NCBI RefSeq assembly: GCF_000524195.1
Contig: NW_020170387.1
Coordinates: 839,359 to 903,358, forward strand
Source of the DNA: Echinococcus granulosus
Taxonomy: Eukaryota; Platyhelminthes; Cestoda; Cyclophyllidea; Taeniidae
Reading direction: 5' to 3'
Length of the DNA stretch: 64,000 nt
The first letter of the stretch is position 1; each line of letters begins with the position of its first letter. The position numbers and the translations under genes are program-made. Under the pieces are notes generated by a model that was not told the origin of the DNA, did no database searches, and saw only the letters and a list, made by a program, of their open reading frames with translations. Positions 1 through 12,200 of the stretch are shown here, one piece after another.

Positions 1-271
1 GCCTAGGGAAGATTGCAGAGCAAATGTCGGTGCAGTCGAGAGAAACGGGTCAATCACGATTTTTCGGCACGAACTGTGGCACAACCATGGAGCGATGGAG
101 GTGGGACCACAGAAACGAACTCCAAATCTGCACCAGTACAAAACCTGCTTTAGGAACATCTTGGAAATACTTGCCAACGGAATGACCGCGGAAACGTTAG
201 AAGAATGCAATGATGTCATTGAGAAGATGCGGTACTGCTTAAGAAATCTTACCCCTGATCCATCAACTTAG
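1..271 (+). CDS. C-terminal end of an unrecognised protein (5' part outside window)
   Basis: A frame starting at base 2 stays open for 89 codons from the window edge to a TAG at 269-271. A canonical AATAAA follows 44 nt later, which is what the last coding exon of a plus-strand gene looks like. The peptide is mixed and soluble-looking, with a His-rich stretch (HELWHNHGAM) and a helical, Cys-containing C-terminus (NILEILANGMTAETLEEC). I see no membrane segment and do not recognise the family. The true exon start is uncertain: possible acceptors are the TAG at 4-6 and the CAG at about 16-18, or the exon may begin left of the window. The gene points towards the V-ATPase gene, so the two are convergent. 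Confidence 0.45.
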   Translation, partial: PREDCRANVGAVERNGSITIFRHELWHNHGAMEVGPQKRTPNLHQYKTCFRNILEILANGMTAETLEECNDVIEKMRYCLRNLTPDPST

Positions 272-314
272 CTACATTCATGTGAATCCTTTGTACATTA
301 TTCCCGGCTTGTTT

Positions 315-320
315 AATAAA
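315..320 (+). promoter_or_regulatory. Poly(A) signal of the left-edge gene
   Basis: A canonical AATAAA lies 44 nt after the TAG that closes the left-edge frame. The spacing fits a very short 3' UTR. Confidence 0.5.
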
Positions 321-863
321 AACGTGTTTTGTTTGAAGTAGCGCACGTTCCTATCAGACCAAGTGGACTTGTTTGTTACTTAAACCCGACAGGAGGCTAA
401 GTGGGTGGGTTCACTCTAATTTGTCAGACTTCGTAGCGGGCAATTGGATCAACGTATAAAAACTGGAATGAACGTCCAAAAGTCTCGTCCGTTTTCAGGG
501 TCCCAGTTGATATCCAAGAGGCAATAAGTAAAGCATTAGTATTCCAAATGAGCCAGAATAGGAAAGACCGCGACTTTAGACATTCTATCGTTACAAACTA
601 TCCATGTGGCAACGAATGGGAAAAGAGAAATATCAGCGTCGGAGAGCTTTCAAGCTTCATTTTCCTATGGAATCAGAAATAGTGAGTGACTAAGGTACTC
701 CGTGGCTGATGACTACGAACGACTCAACTCAACGTCCTGCTGATGATAGACTGTTCTAGTTAGGTCACGGCAATAATGCTCTTACGACATCTTGCCCAAG
801 ATCAGGTGTTGACATTAAGAATGAAACTATAGGTGAAAAGTGGAATCCGATTCAGGTGTAAGG
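321..863. other. Convergent intergenic spacer, no gene seen
   Basis: About 540 bases lie between the poly(A) signal of the left-edge gene and that of the minus-strand V-ATPase gene. Stops are frequent in all frames and I see no repeat or RNA gene. Confidence 0.5.
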
Positions 864-869
864 TTTATT
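864..869 (-). promoter_or_regulatory. Poly(A) signal of the V-ATPase subunit a gene
   Basis: TTTATT on the plus strand reads AATAAA on the minus strand, about 170 nt downstream of the TGA stop at 1038-1040. It is the first canonical signal after that stop. Confidence 0.5.
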
Positions 870-1037
870 CAGGTCAAGTGAATTCAGAGTTGGGATGAGC
901 AACGAAGTGTGCAAGACAAGTCAGAACAGAGGAGTCGGCAACAGGCCTACGAAATTCGCCAAAGGACAAGGGAGAGAAGACGAATGAAGAGGGATGTCAA
1001 TCATGTCCCAAACGTGTCTTTTGCCAAAGTTCCTGAG

Positions 1038-4000
1038 TCACTCCACACTGAGCTTTTCGATGTTGGCAAAGGAGAATGGTTCAAAGAGGTAGCCCGAACC
1101 CTCGTAGAATTTGTTCTGGAATTCCACCCTACAACGTCCAAAGGCAAAGGACCTCATCAGTCTAAAACACTTAAACTGACAAGGTTATTCACATATAAAC
1201 AAGGTCAAACGAACGATGAGTCATGGCTAAGGTTGCTTCAGTGGTCGCCTGTCGGTAAACCGAAATACGAAAAAAAACGTAACAAGAAGCGGATATGTAC
1301 ATGAATTGAAACCCTTACCAATGAAGACGAAGAGCGTGAAGGAAGGCAGAGAGGCCTTCCATAAGGACCAGAACACCGATTGTGAGGCCAGCCCACGCGG
1401 CAAACACAAAGAAGAGGATGATACCACCGTAGTAGCCATTCACCTTGAGGCCGTTCATCATCACCATCTCCCAGAGTACCTCAGACAGCTCTGAATGACA
1501 AGGGTCACAAGCTAAGACCGATTCCTAGTTGATATCGTATGCAATTTCTCCTGATATAAGCAGTTACAATGATCGAAATACAAGAGATGAGTGAGAACCT
1601 ACGAGCATGTGCAAGACTGAGGGCCCACAGACGAAGGTAGGAGGCCGTATTAGAGATGCATCCGAGGCAAAATTCTATTGTGTGAATGGCCTGATACACC
1701 ATCACTTCACCGAACACAAACTGTAACGGTAAAAGAGCTATACATAACTTTTGGGCGATCACTTCTAAAGAGAGCTCAAGTTCGCTCCATAATCATCCCA
1801 CTTAGTGCAATGTAGCCAAAAAGTACACAAGGAATCGTCCTGATGCTTACCAGTAGAGAACGTATGTGATATCAATGATTGCAAAGCCTAGTATGCACAA
1901 GCAAGTGTATGAAGCGGGCAATAATTTGCAAAACACGACACGGGAAGGCGCATAGATAAGGAGGTAACGAAGAGAGCTTAAGTCCAGACCAGGGATGTTA
2001 CCTCCTCGGAGTCGCCATGTCCACCGCTAGCGTGTGGCACCTCGGGATCGGAGGGTGGTTCAAATTTAGGCGAGGCCTCACTGCGAAATGGCACGTAGTC
2101 ACTCGTTCCAGCCCCCACCACAGAGTTGCCCGTGTTTCCCAACTCTCCAAATCCGGCTGAGCGAATCGCGGCCAGCTGCAAAATTCAGCAAAAGCAACCT
2201 TTAATGAAGGCCTTCGAGATCATTCTGGTTAATTAGCTAACAAACAACTCATTAGTCAACAATCTACAGGGACGAGAAGGGAGACTTGAAGACACCAAAG
2301 GCAACAGGACTGTGGGGACGAATTCGAATTGAGAAAGGGAGGCTGAATTTCAAAAAGTCAGCTCGTTAGATTCAATTAGGTATGAAGGTGATAATAAACT
2401 TTAAACGGCCATAAAGTGTGTGAAAACGGCGGCGACTTACGGTCCTGTGAAACTTGTGACGCCGATGAAGGATGAGCGGTTTCGCTAAAAGCATCCAGGG
2501 CACGCAGAGCAGGGCTATCACCACCAAAATGCTTTGGACTATTGGCTGCAGATGAAATTGTTCGCAGTTATTGATGATTGATTCCATTTAAAGAACAGAA
2601 ATTTTAGCGGCGTACATAATACGAAAAAGGCATTATCAAGGAAATCCGACTTGTAATTCCAACAAATTCCGTAGGTTAAAGCTAACGATTTATAGGTGGT
2701 GAAGAAGCTAGATGGAAAAAAAATTCTGCTTTTAAATCTGAGGATAGGAAAAACCTCACTTTTAAGCGATTAAGGAATGAAAATTAGTTACTTGTACCAC
2801 TAACAAGAGTACACAATACCAAGACTCTAGTGAGGCCGCTTCCTTTCAAATTCGCACAGCGAAACGAGGTGGAAGACAGAGAAACAAGGCAGAGGATGTG
2901 AAAAAGGCAAAGGGCAAGAATAACAGATTAGATAAGTGCATCAATGGAGCAAGAGAACTAAAACTTCCAAGGTGAAAAGTGAGATTAACAGTGGAAGGAA
3001 AGGTGAAAACAATGTTTATTGATTACATCAATATGTTATCATATACCTGCCCATTGTAGAGGGATTGCGTATCGTCCTTTTTTTCGTAGTCAAATTTCAT
3101 CATGTTTATGAGGGCTAAAAAGCAAAATGAAGAGCAAAACATGACTTACTAAAGTACACATCATGCATTTTGTTGGCCGAAAACGACGATGATAAGAATT
3201 GAGAATTCCGATTACGAGTATACAAGGCATAAAAAACTGGGACCAAACAGTAGCTAATTTCACGAGCAGAATGTGGTAACTCACAAATAAGAAGGCTTGG
3301 AGCCGTGGCAGCATCTTTTGAGCAAAAAACGATCCATTTGTAAAAGATCATGAACACCAGATAGCCGAAGATAGAGAGCATAAAGAGAACTTCAGGAATC
3401 AAATCGCAGTAAATCGACAGGGAGTTTTTGAAGAACCTAGGCGTAGAAGTGAACGCTGTAACGCAGATATCAACATTCCACTGAAAGGAAAACCCAAAAG
3501 CGGCGAAAATATTAAGCGATTGTGATTGAACTTTTCGCTGACCAAGTCATCAGGCCTCCTAAACTCAAAGCCAATTCACCCCAATTTTGGCTTGGTCTTT
3601 TAACATGAAAATCAGAAAAAGAATTACTAGTTCGAGGATAAACAGAACGTTTTTCGAAAAGATGCCTTCAGATAAGCCTAAACTACTCGACTTCAAAAAA
3701 GCAAAGTGCACGACGGTTAGAGTAAAGGGAGGAAGCTGCTGGAACCAAAAAACAAATTATTCTGACAGGCGTAAAACAAAGTTGGGTAATGATTAAATTT
3801 GCGAAATGCTCGTCACGTCCATTCGATATGCTCTGCCACGAAATATATGTTCTGAGCTTTAATAAACCAAAAAATGACTTATATACATAAAGCAAGTGGA
3901 GCATTGATTAAAACTACCCAACTGATGATTCAGAAACGGTGTGATAAAGCCAAGAATCATTGGTCAAGCCTACGATTTGATAACATCTACTCAAATTTTC

Positions 4001-7000
4001 ACCTAATCAATAAGTATGTTACTGAAGGCAGGTCAGTAACAGGATTTTCAGAGTCAACTGTGCTGTAGGGTCAATCGCGAGTTACGAAAAGGGGAAATGA
4101 TGCAGACGAACGGGGACTTTTGTAGAAAGCGACAGATAAAAAAAACAAAACACTGCCTTTGTAATTTCACCGAGTTTCAAACTCCACAAGATGCGAAAGA
4201 TAGCTTAGCTAACAGGAGCATTTCAAATTCTTGTGCAAGGTAGTGTGGAAAATGCTGCTATACATGATATATTAGTGTTTAGCCAAATATAAAGAATTAT
4301 TGGTTGAAATGCGTAACAATAAGCTGTAATTTTGCAAGTTCGTACTACTCTGAGGTTGAAATCGCTGATTCCCTACTAAGCAAAGTTAATGTATGCCAAA
4401 GACATGATTGCGATTTTCATGAGATTTTAGCCATTGCTAGCGCTTTTTGGGGTCGTTCAACTTAACGAAGGGAGCAAATGTCAGTACTACTGGAGATACA
4501 ACCCACTTTGCATAGCTTATATTTCTTCATGATTTATAAAGCTCCAAAAGTGAGAATCCTTTGAGCGAAAGCACCCAGCACAACACCGGATTCGACAAAT
4601 ATAGTGAGCGTCATTGCCGTATGAACCAAGTGGCAAATGATCGAAAAAAAAAACTGAAGTGACTTACCTGTAGTTGAAGGCACCGAGGAGAATACCAAAG
4701 AGCATATGCAACACACCGAGGATGATGGACATTTTCATCTTGAGTGAGTTGGTGAACATGATCATGTTGTGTGAGACCTGCCATACGGGGTCCAGACCAA
4801 AGGGGTAGGGGAAGCCGGCGAACATGCCAGTTGATGCGGCGTCTGCGCCGATATGCGTGTCAGGATTCAGCTGCAGAGCCTCACCACGCTCCAACGTGCG
4901 GTTGTCGAAAAGGGGGAACCACGAAGAGCCAAAAATGTTGGCGGTCTTTGAGAAGATGTCATTGTAGATCAGACCCGTGTAGATTGAGAAGACGCCCATC
5001 AGGAGGATTATGTACCGACCGCCAAAAAACGTGTCCCACAATTCACCCTTTATCTTCTTTGTCTGCGATTTACAAAAGTCAGTGCGCTACTCATCTAGTT
5101 AAATGCTAATCAATTTACAAATATAAATAGTTAAGTTTACCAGTAGGCGAAAATTCTACGTTAAGACAATTTAATAGGACGAAAGTTCTTCTCTTTATCA
5201 AAACGAGCTTCACGCACAAAAGTGTGGCCTTTAAAAGAAAATTACAACGGACACATTACACCAGTTACTGTAAGACTCTTAAGCTATCTGAAGTAGTACG
5301 TTCACGTGGTCACCACTAGTTTGGCATTTTGTTATGATGCAAAAAATACAGTTCATTGTGAAAGCTTCTTCTAATCATCCATCCAATGTTATTCAAACAA
5401 AAAAAAATAAATGAAAATTGGACGGTAAATTATTCAGCAAAGTGCGTTAGCTATTTTTCTACATAAATCAATTCAGTAAACCAAAATCGTGAGAAATCAC
5501 GCCAACAAAAAACTCACCCTTCGTGATTGGTAATTTCAATAACACCAAACAAGTTCATTGCCTAACAACACCAGTGTAATGAAGAGAAACCCCTGTGCAG
5601 TAGCAGGCGTTGGATTCAATCAAACCGTGCACTTATTTTCTACTGATGAGAGTGTGAGTTTAACGACTAATTTTTCACGCTATAATACATGGCCTCTAAT
5701 AAGCTGGCATCACCGTCACTGTTCAGCATAAATGAATAAGTACTTTACTCCAAAAAGGAAATTCCTAAACTTAGTATCCAGTATCGGGGTCATCGTGACA
5801 GTTGAAGACTAGCAGGACATAAGGTGTATTATCAAACCCCATGACGCTTGGTAGTAGAAAGGACGCATAAGAGAAATTGGGACTAATTTAGTCTCATCTA
5901 CAATTAAGCCGAACAAAGTAGTAACGTAAAAAGATGCTATTGTGACAACCATCATTTCTGAAATAAATCCACACCATTACTGGCAAGATCAATAGAGAAA
6001 AGCCTTTTGAGTAATTTCCATCCTACTTTACAAAATGCATACTAATTAATTGAAGTGCCGCGGAACAATCGTGCAGCACATAATGGTACGATGTTTTAGG
6101 ATAGAGGAAAGAACTTACAAGACATTTTTTTTCCCAGAGAACCAAAAAGAGTCCCACTAGAAACATGATAGCACCGTGGCCAGCATCACCAAACATCACG
6201 GCGAACAGGAAGGGGAAGGTGATGACAGTGAAGAGAGCCGGATTCACCTCCCGATACTTGGCCACACCATAGGCATCGACAATGTTCTGAAAGGCGCCCG
6301 TGAACTTATTGACGCGATGAAAGGTGGGAGGTTTTTCGGTAGTATGAAGTCGGTTGAGGATGGGCTGGAGGCTGGAGTTGGAGAGCTCCATGCCGCGTCG
6401 TAGGGCTATCTGCACAGCATCTAGGTCGGAGACGGCGGACCAGCACTCGCCTACCATACATTTGGTGGTAACGTCGAGATTGAAGAGGTTCAATACATGG
6501 TACACCGACTTCATCTTGTGCACCTTGTAAAACCACTTGCGCAAGCTCTGCGCGGCTGTCTCCAGCACGCGCGCCCGGTGCTCCAAGGTGCGGTTAAGCA
6601 CCACTTGGAGGTCCTCCCGACGGCTAGTGACGTCCAGCAACATCGCCTGACGTTTCTCCTGAGTGTCAGGGCAGGCGTAGAGAGTTGCATGGAAACTAGA
6701 CAGAAAATAACAACCTGCGCTAACACACCACTGAGAAGTGTAAATGAATTCAAACGATGAGAGTAGAAACACGAAAAATGCAAATCTACAATCTCTAACG
6801 ATCTATAAGCGAACCTTCAGGGGCACTGTGAGGATTTTCGAGAATAAGGTAAAACAGCAGCTGGTTTGCTGAATCTTTTAGTGGCAACAAATACACGGAT
6901 ACAGGCGATAGTAATAAAAATCGTGTTTCAATAGTTTAAAATCCTAAGAAAGAATTTTACTTAAAATAATGGAAAGATTACAAAAATACAAAGATAATCT

Positions 7001-8785
7001 TACGAGACATTTGAACCAACATTAAATATGACCTTAAGCAAGGTCGTGGAACGCGGCACTGTGCTCAAATTTGATCAATCACTCATTCAATTAAATCGTT
7101 TTAGCAACTATGTGATGAAACAAGGCACAAACGTTAAGTTTCTTTCACTAATACGCTTTTCCAACCACATAAAACATTAGTTTACGATAAATAACATGGC
7201 TCGAAAGTATAGGTGAAAGATTAACAAGCGTTAAAAATACACTCTTGAGTAATCGAGTATCTAATTGTATAAAAGAAATGTGAAAGCATATACGCGTGAG
7301 CATTCACACGGATAGATTGTACTTAACCTAACTAGACTAAAAGGCATTGCTAAGCCCACATTCAAGTAAAAATCATCACAGCACCAAAACCATGTGGAAC
7401 CAGCCAATATGAAACCATACCCATCGCAAATATTCTCCACTCGCGATCGAAGCTGCGGTCCTTGAAAGAAAATGATGAACATGCACTTATCCAACAGTTC
7501 ACCCTACATAAAGAAAAATTGACAGCGATTCAAGCATGAAAATTGGCACATCTTTAGCACAGCATTAGAATGGCCTACTGTAGCGGGGTCTTCAATGCTT
7601 TCGAGGTCAGAGTATCGGAGAAAGACGTTTCCGCGGCAAGCTCGCCATAGCATCCTTTCAAAGGGTAAGGTCCGCTCCCGGATGATCACACCAGCAACAA
7701 AACTGCAGCATGGATAATATAGACTTAACAATACAAATTTGATGCAGATAAAAAGGCTACGATTGACAGTTAAGGGTTGAGAATCACGGAATCTATTATA
7801 CAGTCCTCCTTAATGTGACCAATCTCCGCCACAGACGCACAATTTTGGACAAAGACTAATTAAATACACCTAAAAACTCACTCAACATGGTGACTGCTGT
7901 ACGTTGCAGATGTGGTATGACCTTGACGAAAACCAACGTCGAAATCATCCGATTGAGGGACCATTTCAATGTAGCTATAAACCCATCAATGACAAACGAC
8001 ACAGAGAAGAAGAAAGTGTTGGTATTTAGAGTGGGAAGCGGATGTTATGTCTGAGAAGCAAGCCGAATGAGCAAGTCATGCGCAAAGAACAAGACGATGA
8101 CACTTAACAATGGTTTTAGGTTGCCATGTAAGAAGGGCCTTACCCGGAGCGCCGGTCTCTCGAGTCCCGAGATTCAGAAATCTCCACAAGCATTTCGTCC
8201 CCACCGCCGAGATTCATGTTGACCTCGTAGGAGCCCTAAAGCGAAGAAAAACGACATACATCTACACAATCTTCTTCCAAACAATCGAAAACTTCAGAAA
8301 ATACCACTTCGAAGAATAGTTGAGCGCGACGAAGGACCATCTTCAGTTCAGTTAGTTCCATGAAGGACTTCTTCATTTGCTCGAGACTAAAATTCACCTC
8401 TCTTAACTCATTTTCAAGTTTATCTAAATTAGATTCGAGATCCAACATTTCTCGTGGAGGTGGTGCCTTGGGAACTTCATCAGGTTCGAAAATAGGGAAA
8501 GCGTCCTTTTGAAGTTCGTTCTCAATGTAGCCTATACGGTAAGGAATCGCAATCCTTACGTAGTTTTCGTTCCATTTCATCACAGCGACGCACTTCGTCA
8601 ACAAATTTACGCTGAAAGGCATTAACTTCAGGAGTTGTCTAGCAAAAATTGGACCAAGGTTGCCTTACATCGCGAATTTGAACAACACCTAGTTCCCCTA
8701 ATTGAGCGATGCACATATAGGCGGAATCAGTATGTAAGATAAGTTGAGAAAGCTGCATTTCTTCTGAACGGAATATCGACCCCAT
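1038..8785 (-). CDS. ATP6V0A: V-type proton ATPase subunit a (V0 sector, 116-kDa type), complete, 15 exons
   Basis: This is the membrane stator subunit of the vacuolar proton pump. It forms the proton half-channels next to the c-ring and targets the complex to organelle or plasma membrane. Exons in coding order: 8785-8669, 8638-8560, 8531-8305, 8235-8144, 7702-7579, 7503-7421, 6695-6119, 5062-4668, 3436-3285, 3114-3047, 2545-2441, 2175-2002, 1720-1603, 1490-1319, 1128-1038. They sum to 2574 nt (857 aa plus stop) and every junction keeps phase; animal a subunits are about 830-860 aa. Family landmarks are the N-terminus [88 protein letters not shown] and [16 protein letters not shown]. Arg761 (in LRLW) and Arg825 (in LRLHW) correspond to the two conserved membrane arginines of yeast Vph1. 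The start is the only ATG that gives the family N-terminus. The linker encoded by exon 12 is Ser/Pro/Glu-rich and variable, as usual. Which of the paralogues (a1-a4 type) it is cannot be told. Confidence 0.96.
6119..6695 (-). CDS. ATP6V0A: Exon 7 of the V-ATPase subunit a gene (end of cytosolic arm and first membrane segment)
   Basis: This is the largest exon of the gene at 577 nt. It codes from [14 protein letters not shown] through the long cytosolic coiled arm to [20 protein letters not shown], the first transmembrane helix and start of the V0 membrane domain. The donor GTAAGTTC follows LVLWEKKCL; the acceptor is TCTAG at 6696-6700. Antisense and other-frame open stretches over this exon are shadows. 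Confidence 0.93.
8532..8559 (-). other. 28-nt micro-intron 2 of the V-ATPase gene
   Basis: On the minus strand it runs from GTAAGG to GTATAG, only 28 nt. Its removal restores phase (C + GC = Arg) and gives [18 protein letters not shown], the expected family segment. Retention would shift the frame. Confidence 0.9.
8639..8668 (-). other. 30-nt micro-intron 1 of the V-ATPase gene
   Basis: On the minus strand it begins GTAAGG and ends GCTAG. Removing it joins ...[10 protein letters not shown] to [16 protein letters not shown], matching the family. Left in, it adds an in-frame TAG. Confidence 0.9.
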
Positions 8786-9233
8786 TTTTGCGACGTAGTC
8801 CCAAACCAGACCTGAGTACCACCTTTACGTTGAGTACGGAAGGAACCACGAATAAGCCGCATTTAGTGAGGAGAAGTTAAAACAATTTCTGCGTGCTAAA
8901 CTGTAAAATTTCTTTACAAAAAAAGGCATAAATCAGCTAGCTTATAATAGTACAGCGTCCAATCAGTTTTCATTCACTACAAAACGTCTTTGAACGAGCG
9001 TCAGTAACCACATTCGTAATTCATCAATTTTAAAAGCTGAGATATGGCATTAATCTGCTATAATCAATTTAGAAACATGCTTGTGCATATTGGGGGCTGA
9101 TAAACAATTCACAGCAATTTCAGCTTGGTGTTTTACTATGTAGCGCAAACATCCGACCATACAAAATGGTAAGTTTTAGTCTTTATTTTGGCTGGCGCTG
9201 CCTTGGTGGGGATCATTAATTTTGAAAGTAGAA
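8786..9233. promoter_or_regulatory. Head-to-head spacer between the V-ATPase and KIF3A genes
   Basis: Only 448 bases separate the two opposed start codons (8785 minus, 9234 plus). The spacer must hold both 5' UTRs and both promoters unless one is trans-spliced or run from elsewhere. It is AT-rich. I see no convincing TATA box or other named element. Confidence 0.55.
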
Positions 9234-12200
9234 ATGGGAGTGAATGATGATAAACAGGAATCTGTAAAGGTGATTGTCAGATGTCGTCCAATGGATAGAA
9301 AGGAAATTGATGCGGGCTATGAGAGGTTTGGTTTGCTATCATATTCGGCGAGCATGCTTCACTCAAGTTGTGTTTCTGTCGACGAATCCAAAGGTTGTGT
9401 GGAAGTTAAATTAACAAAAAAAGGTTTTGTGGGTGACTCTGTCGTCTACACCTTTGATACTGCTTATGGTCCACGGTAAGCCCTGTGCTGAACCTACTTG
9501 TCTCATAGCTCATCCCAAAGAGAATTGTATGAAAAATCATTTTATGATATTGTGCAAAGTGTTCTCCTGGGATTTAATGGGACTATATTTGCATATGGCC
9601 AGACTGGCACTGGGAAAACCTTCACTATTCAAGGTTGTTCAAATATGATGAACCGAACACACATAGGTGACAAAGATGATCCTGACTTACGTGGACTCAT
9701 GCCGAACTCATTTCATCACATCTTTAACTATGTTAGTGGATCAAAATCGACCCAGTTCCTGGTTCGGGCTAGCTATCTTGAAATATACAAGGAAGAAATA
9801 CGTGATTTACTTAGAAAAGATTCGACAAAACGACTAAAGGTAAAAGAAACTCCGGATCGAGGGGTTCATGTCACAGTGAGTTACGCAAATCTCCTAGTAA
9901 CAACTTGTGCATATTGCACATTACATTTGCCACCAGGAGCTCAACGGGTAGCAAGTTTTGGTATTCAGAAATGCCAGTGGCGTTACGTTTTCGTCACCGT
10001 TATATTAGTTTCTTATTCTGGGGCTTTTTTCACGTGTCATAAAATGTGCACTAATTTCTTATTTTGGTCGATGATGAATGAAGGTCAATCAATGAGATTA
10101 ATAATTATCTTCACTTAGTCGTAATCTTTGAGTTGAGAAGGTATCTTTATATATTGCTAATTTCCTGAAATCTTTAATTGGTTATTGTTGAACAGACTGT
10201 ATTTAGTACGTCTGACTAACCTACCCGGAGTGCTATGTTATTCTGTAAATAAGAGCTGGAATTGAGTCAGCTAGAATCAGTTCACTATTAACAGTTTTGC
10301 TTTTCGAGCCATCCCTGAATGCTTAACCAGGCAAACACGCGCGAAAGAATAGCGGGTTACCAGCTTGGAGGAGGGATGGGAAGCTGTGATGATAGCAAAT
10401 GCACACTTTATCAGGATTGTAGCAGAAACCGTGGTAACTTAAGATCCTGCGTACTTGGGTCCACAAGTAAAGAAATACCGTTCTGCTTCGACAATTTGCT
10501 GAGATTTGTTTTTGATTGTAACAATATTAGAATTCTGATGGCATCTAGTTTACTTGAAATTTAAATACAAAGCTTGTCTTTTGTTAGGAGTGGTACATTT
10601 TTACGTCACGACTCAAAGGTGTATCGTTGAAGGTAGTCTTTTGTTATACGCGTTAATTAATAGACCAAAAAATAGGTTTTACTAATGAAGGGCCAATGAC
10701 TTGCCTTAAAAGTGACAGTGTTTGTTAAGGGCATATTTCGTTAAAGCACTTTTGGGGAAATTGTGAGCACGCGAGTTTTCATTGACAAAATTAGCTACTG
10801 AATGAAATCTTGTACACTGAGAATTACTGACGCATAATAATTTCGCCATTTAGGGTAGGGGTATCCTCCTCTTTTCCTACAAATTCCAAAGATTGCATCG
10901 CGCTTCTTACTTTATTTAAGTTATTTTGGGAGTTAATGGTGGAACCATCGATGTAAGACGGCAGATAGTGTTCCTTCACAATTGGATCGAAGAGCGGCCA
11001 AAATTGCAATCCCATGAAAATTTCAGGCAGTTGTGTGGTAGCATTGTTTAGGTGATGTCTTAGTTAATTATTCGGCCTAATTGCTTCTAATCAGGGTTTA
11101 TTAAAATCATCATTAGAAATCTTTTGTGTATCGGTTTAGGACCTTTCAACTGTGTTAACAAGGAACATCAAAGAGATAGAAAAGCTTATGAGTATTGGCC
11201 ACAGTAATCGGTCCGTTGGGTACGTATCAATCAGATTCTCCTTACGCCGGGCTTTTTTCTTTCAATACAGAGCTACGATTATGAATGAACAAAGCTCTCG
11301 ATCTCATGCCATCTTTATCGTCACAGTTGAAAGCTGTGAGGTACGCATTGATTGTACAAACGTGCAATTGACTTTTTTTAGGTTGATCCTGATGGTCGGA
11401 GTCATATTCGAATGGGAAAACTTAACTTGGTTGATCTAGCAGGCAGCGAACGCCAGGGCAAGACCCACTCCGAGGTAAGACTGTTCAATTTTCACACTCC
11501 TCCATTCGCAACCCCAAGGGCGAGCGCCTTATCGAAGCCACCAAAATCAATCTCAGCCTGCATACACTAGGAAATGTTATTTCTGCCTTGGTGGATGAAA
11601 AGTGTACTCACGTGCCCTATAGAGATTCGAAACTTACAAGACTGCTTCAAGGTTTGTCCTTTGGAGTCTATGATGATTCAAAGGTTGTATTACCACTTTA
11701 GAAATAAACATAAGCGTAAAATTCTAAAATGGCTTTTTAAAATGAATTGGGACCGTGGAGCTAGATATCTTTTTATGGTTATTTGTTAGTGGCTGATCGG
11801 CTCCTTATAATATTATTTCAACTGCTCGGTTTGCAGATTCCTTAGGAGGTAATTCGAAAACCATTATGGTTGCCAACATTGGACCGTCTTCCTACAGTTA
11901 CGACGAGACGGTAAACACACTGAGATATGCTAGTCGAGCGAAGAATATTAAAAACACCCCTAAGATCAACGATGACCCTAAGGATGCTCTGCTTCGGGAG
12001 TACCAACGGGAAATCCAGCACCTAAAGCAACTGCTCAGTTCTCGCGAGATGCCACCGATGCATCTGAAGCCCAGTAATGGGGCAGGTGGTAAGTAACACT
12101 TGATAGTGATTTTCTCGTTTGTGGATTTACAATTTCGTAGTGGAAAATCGTCTCATCGTTTTTAAGGTCCCGATGAAACTGACGGAGGTGAGGAAGACTC

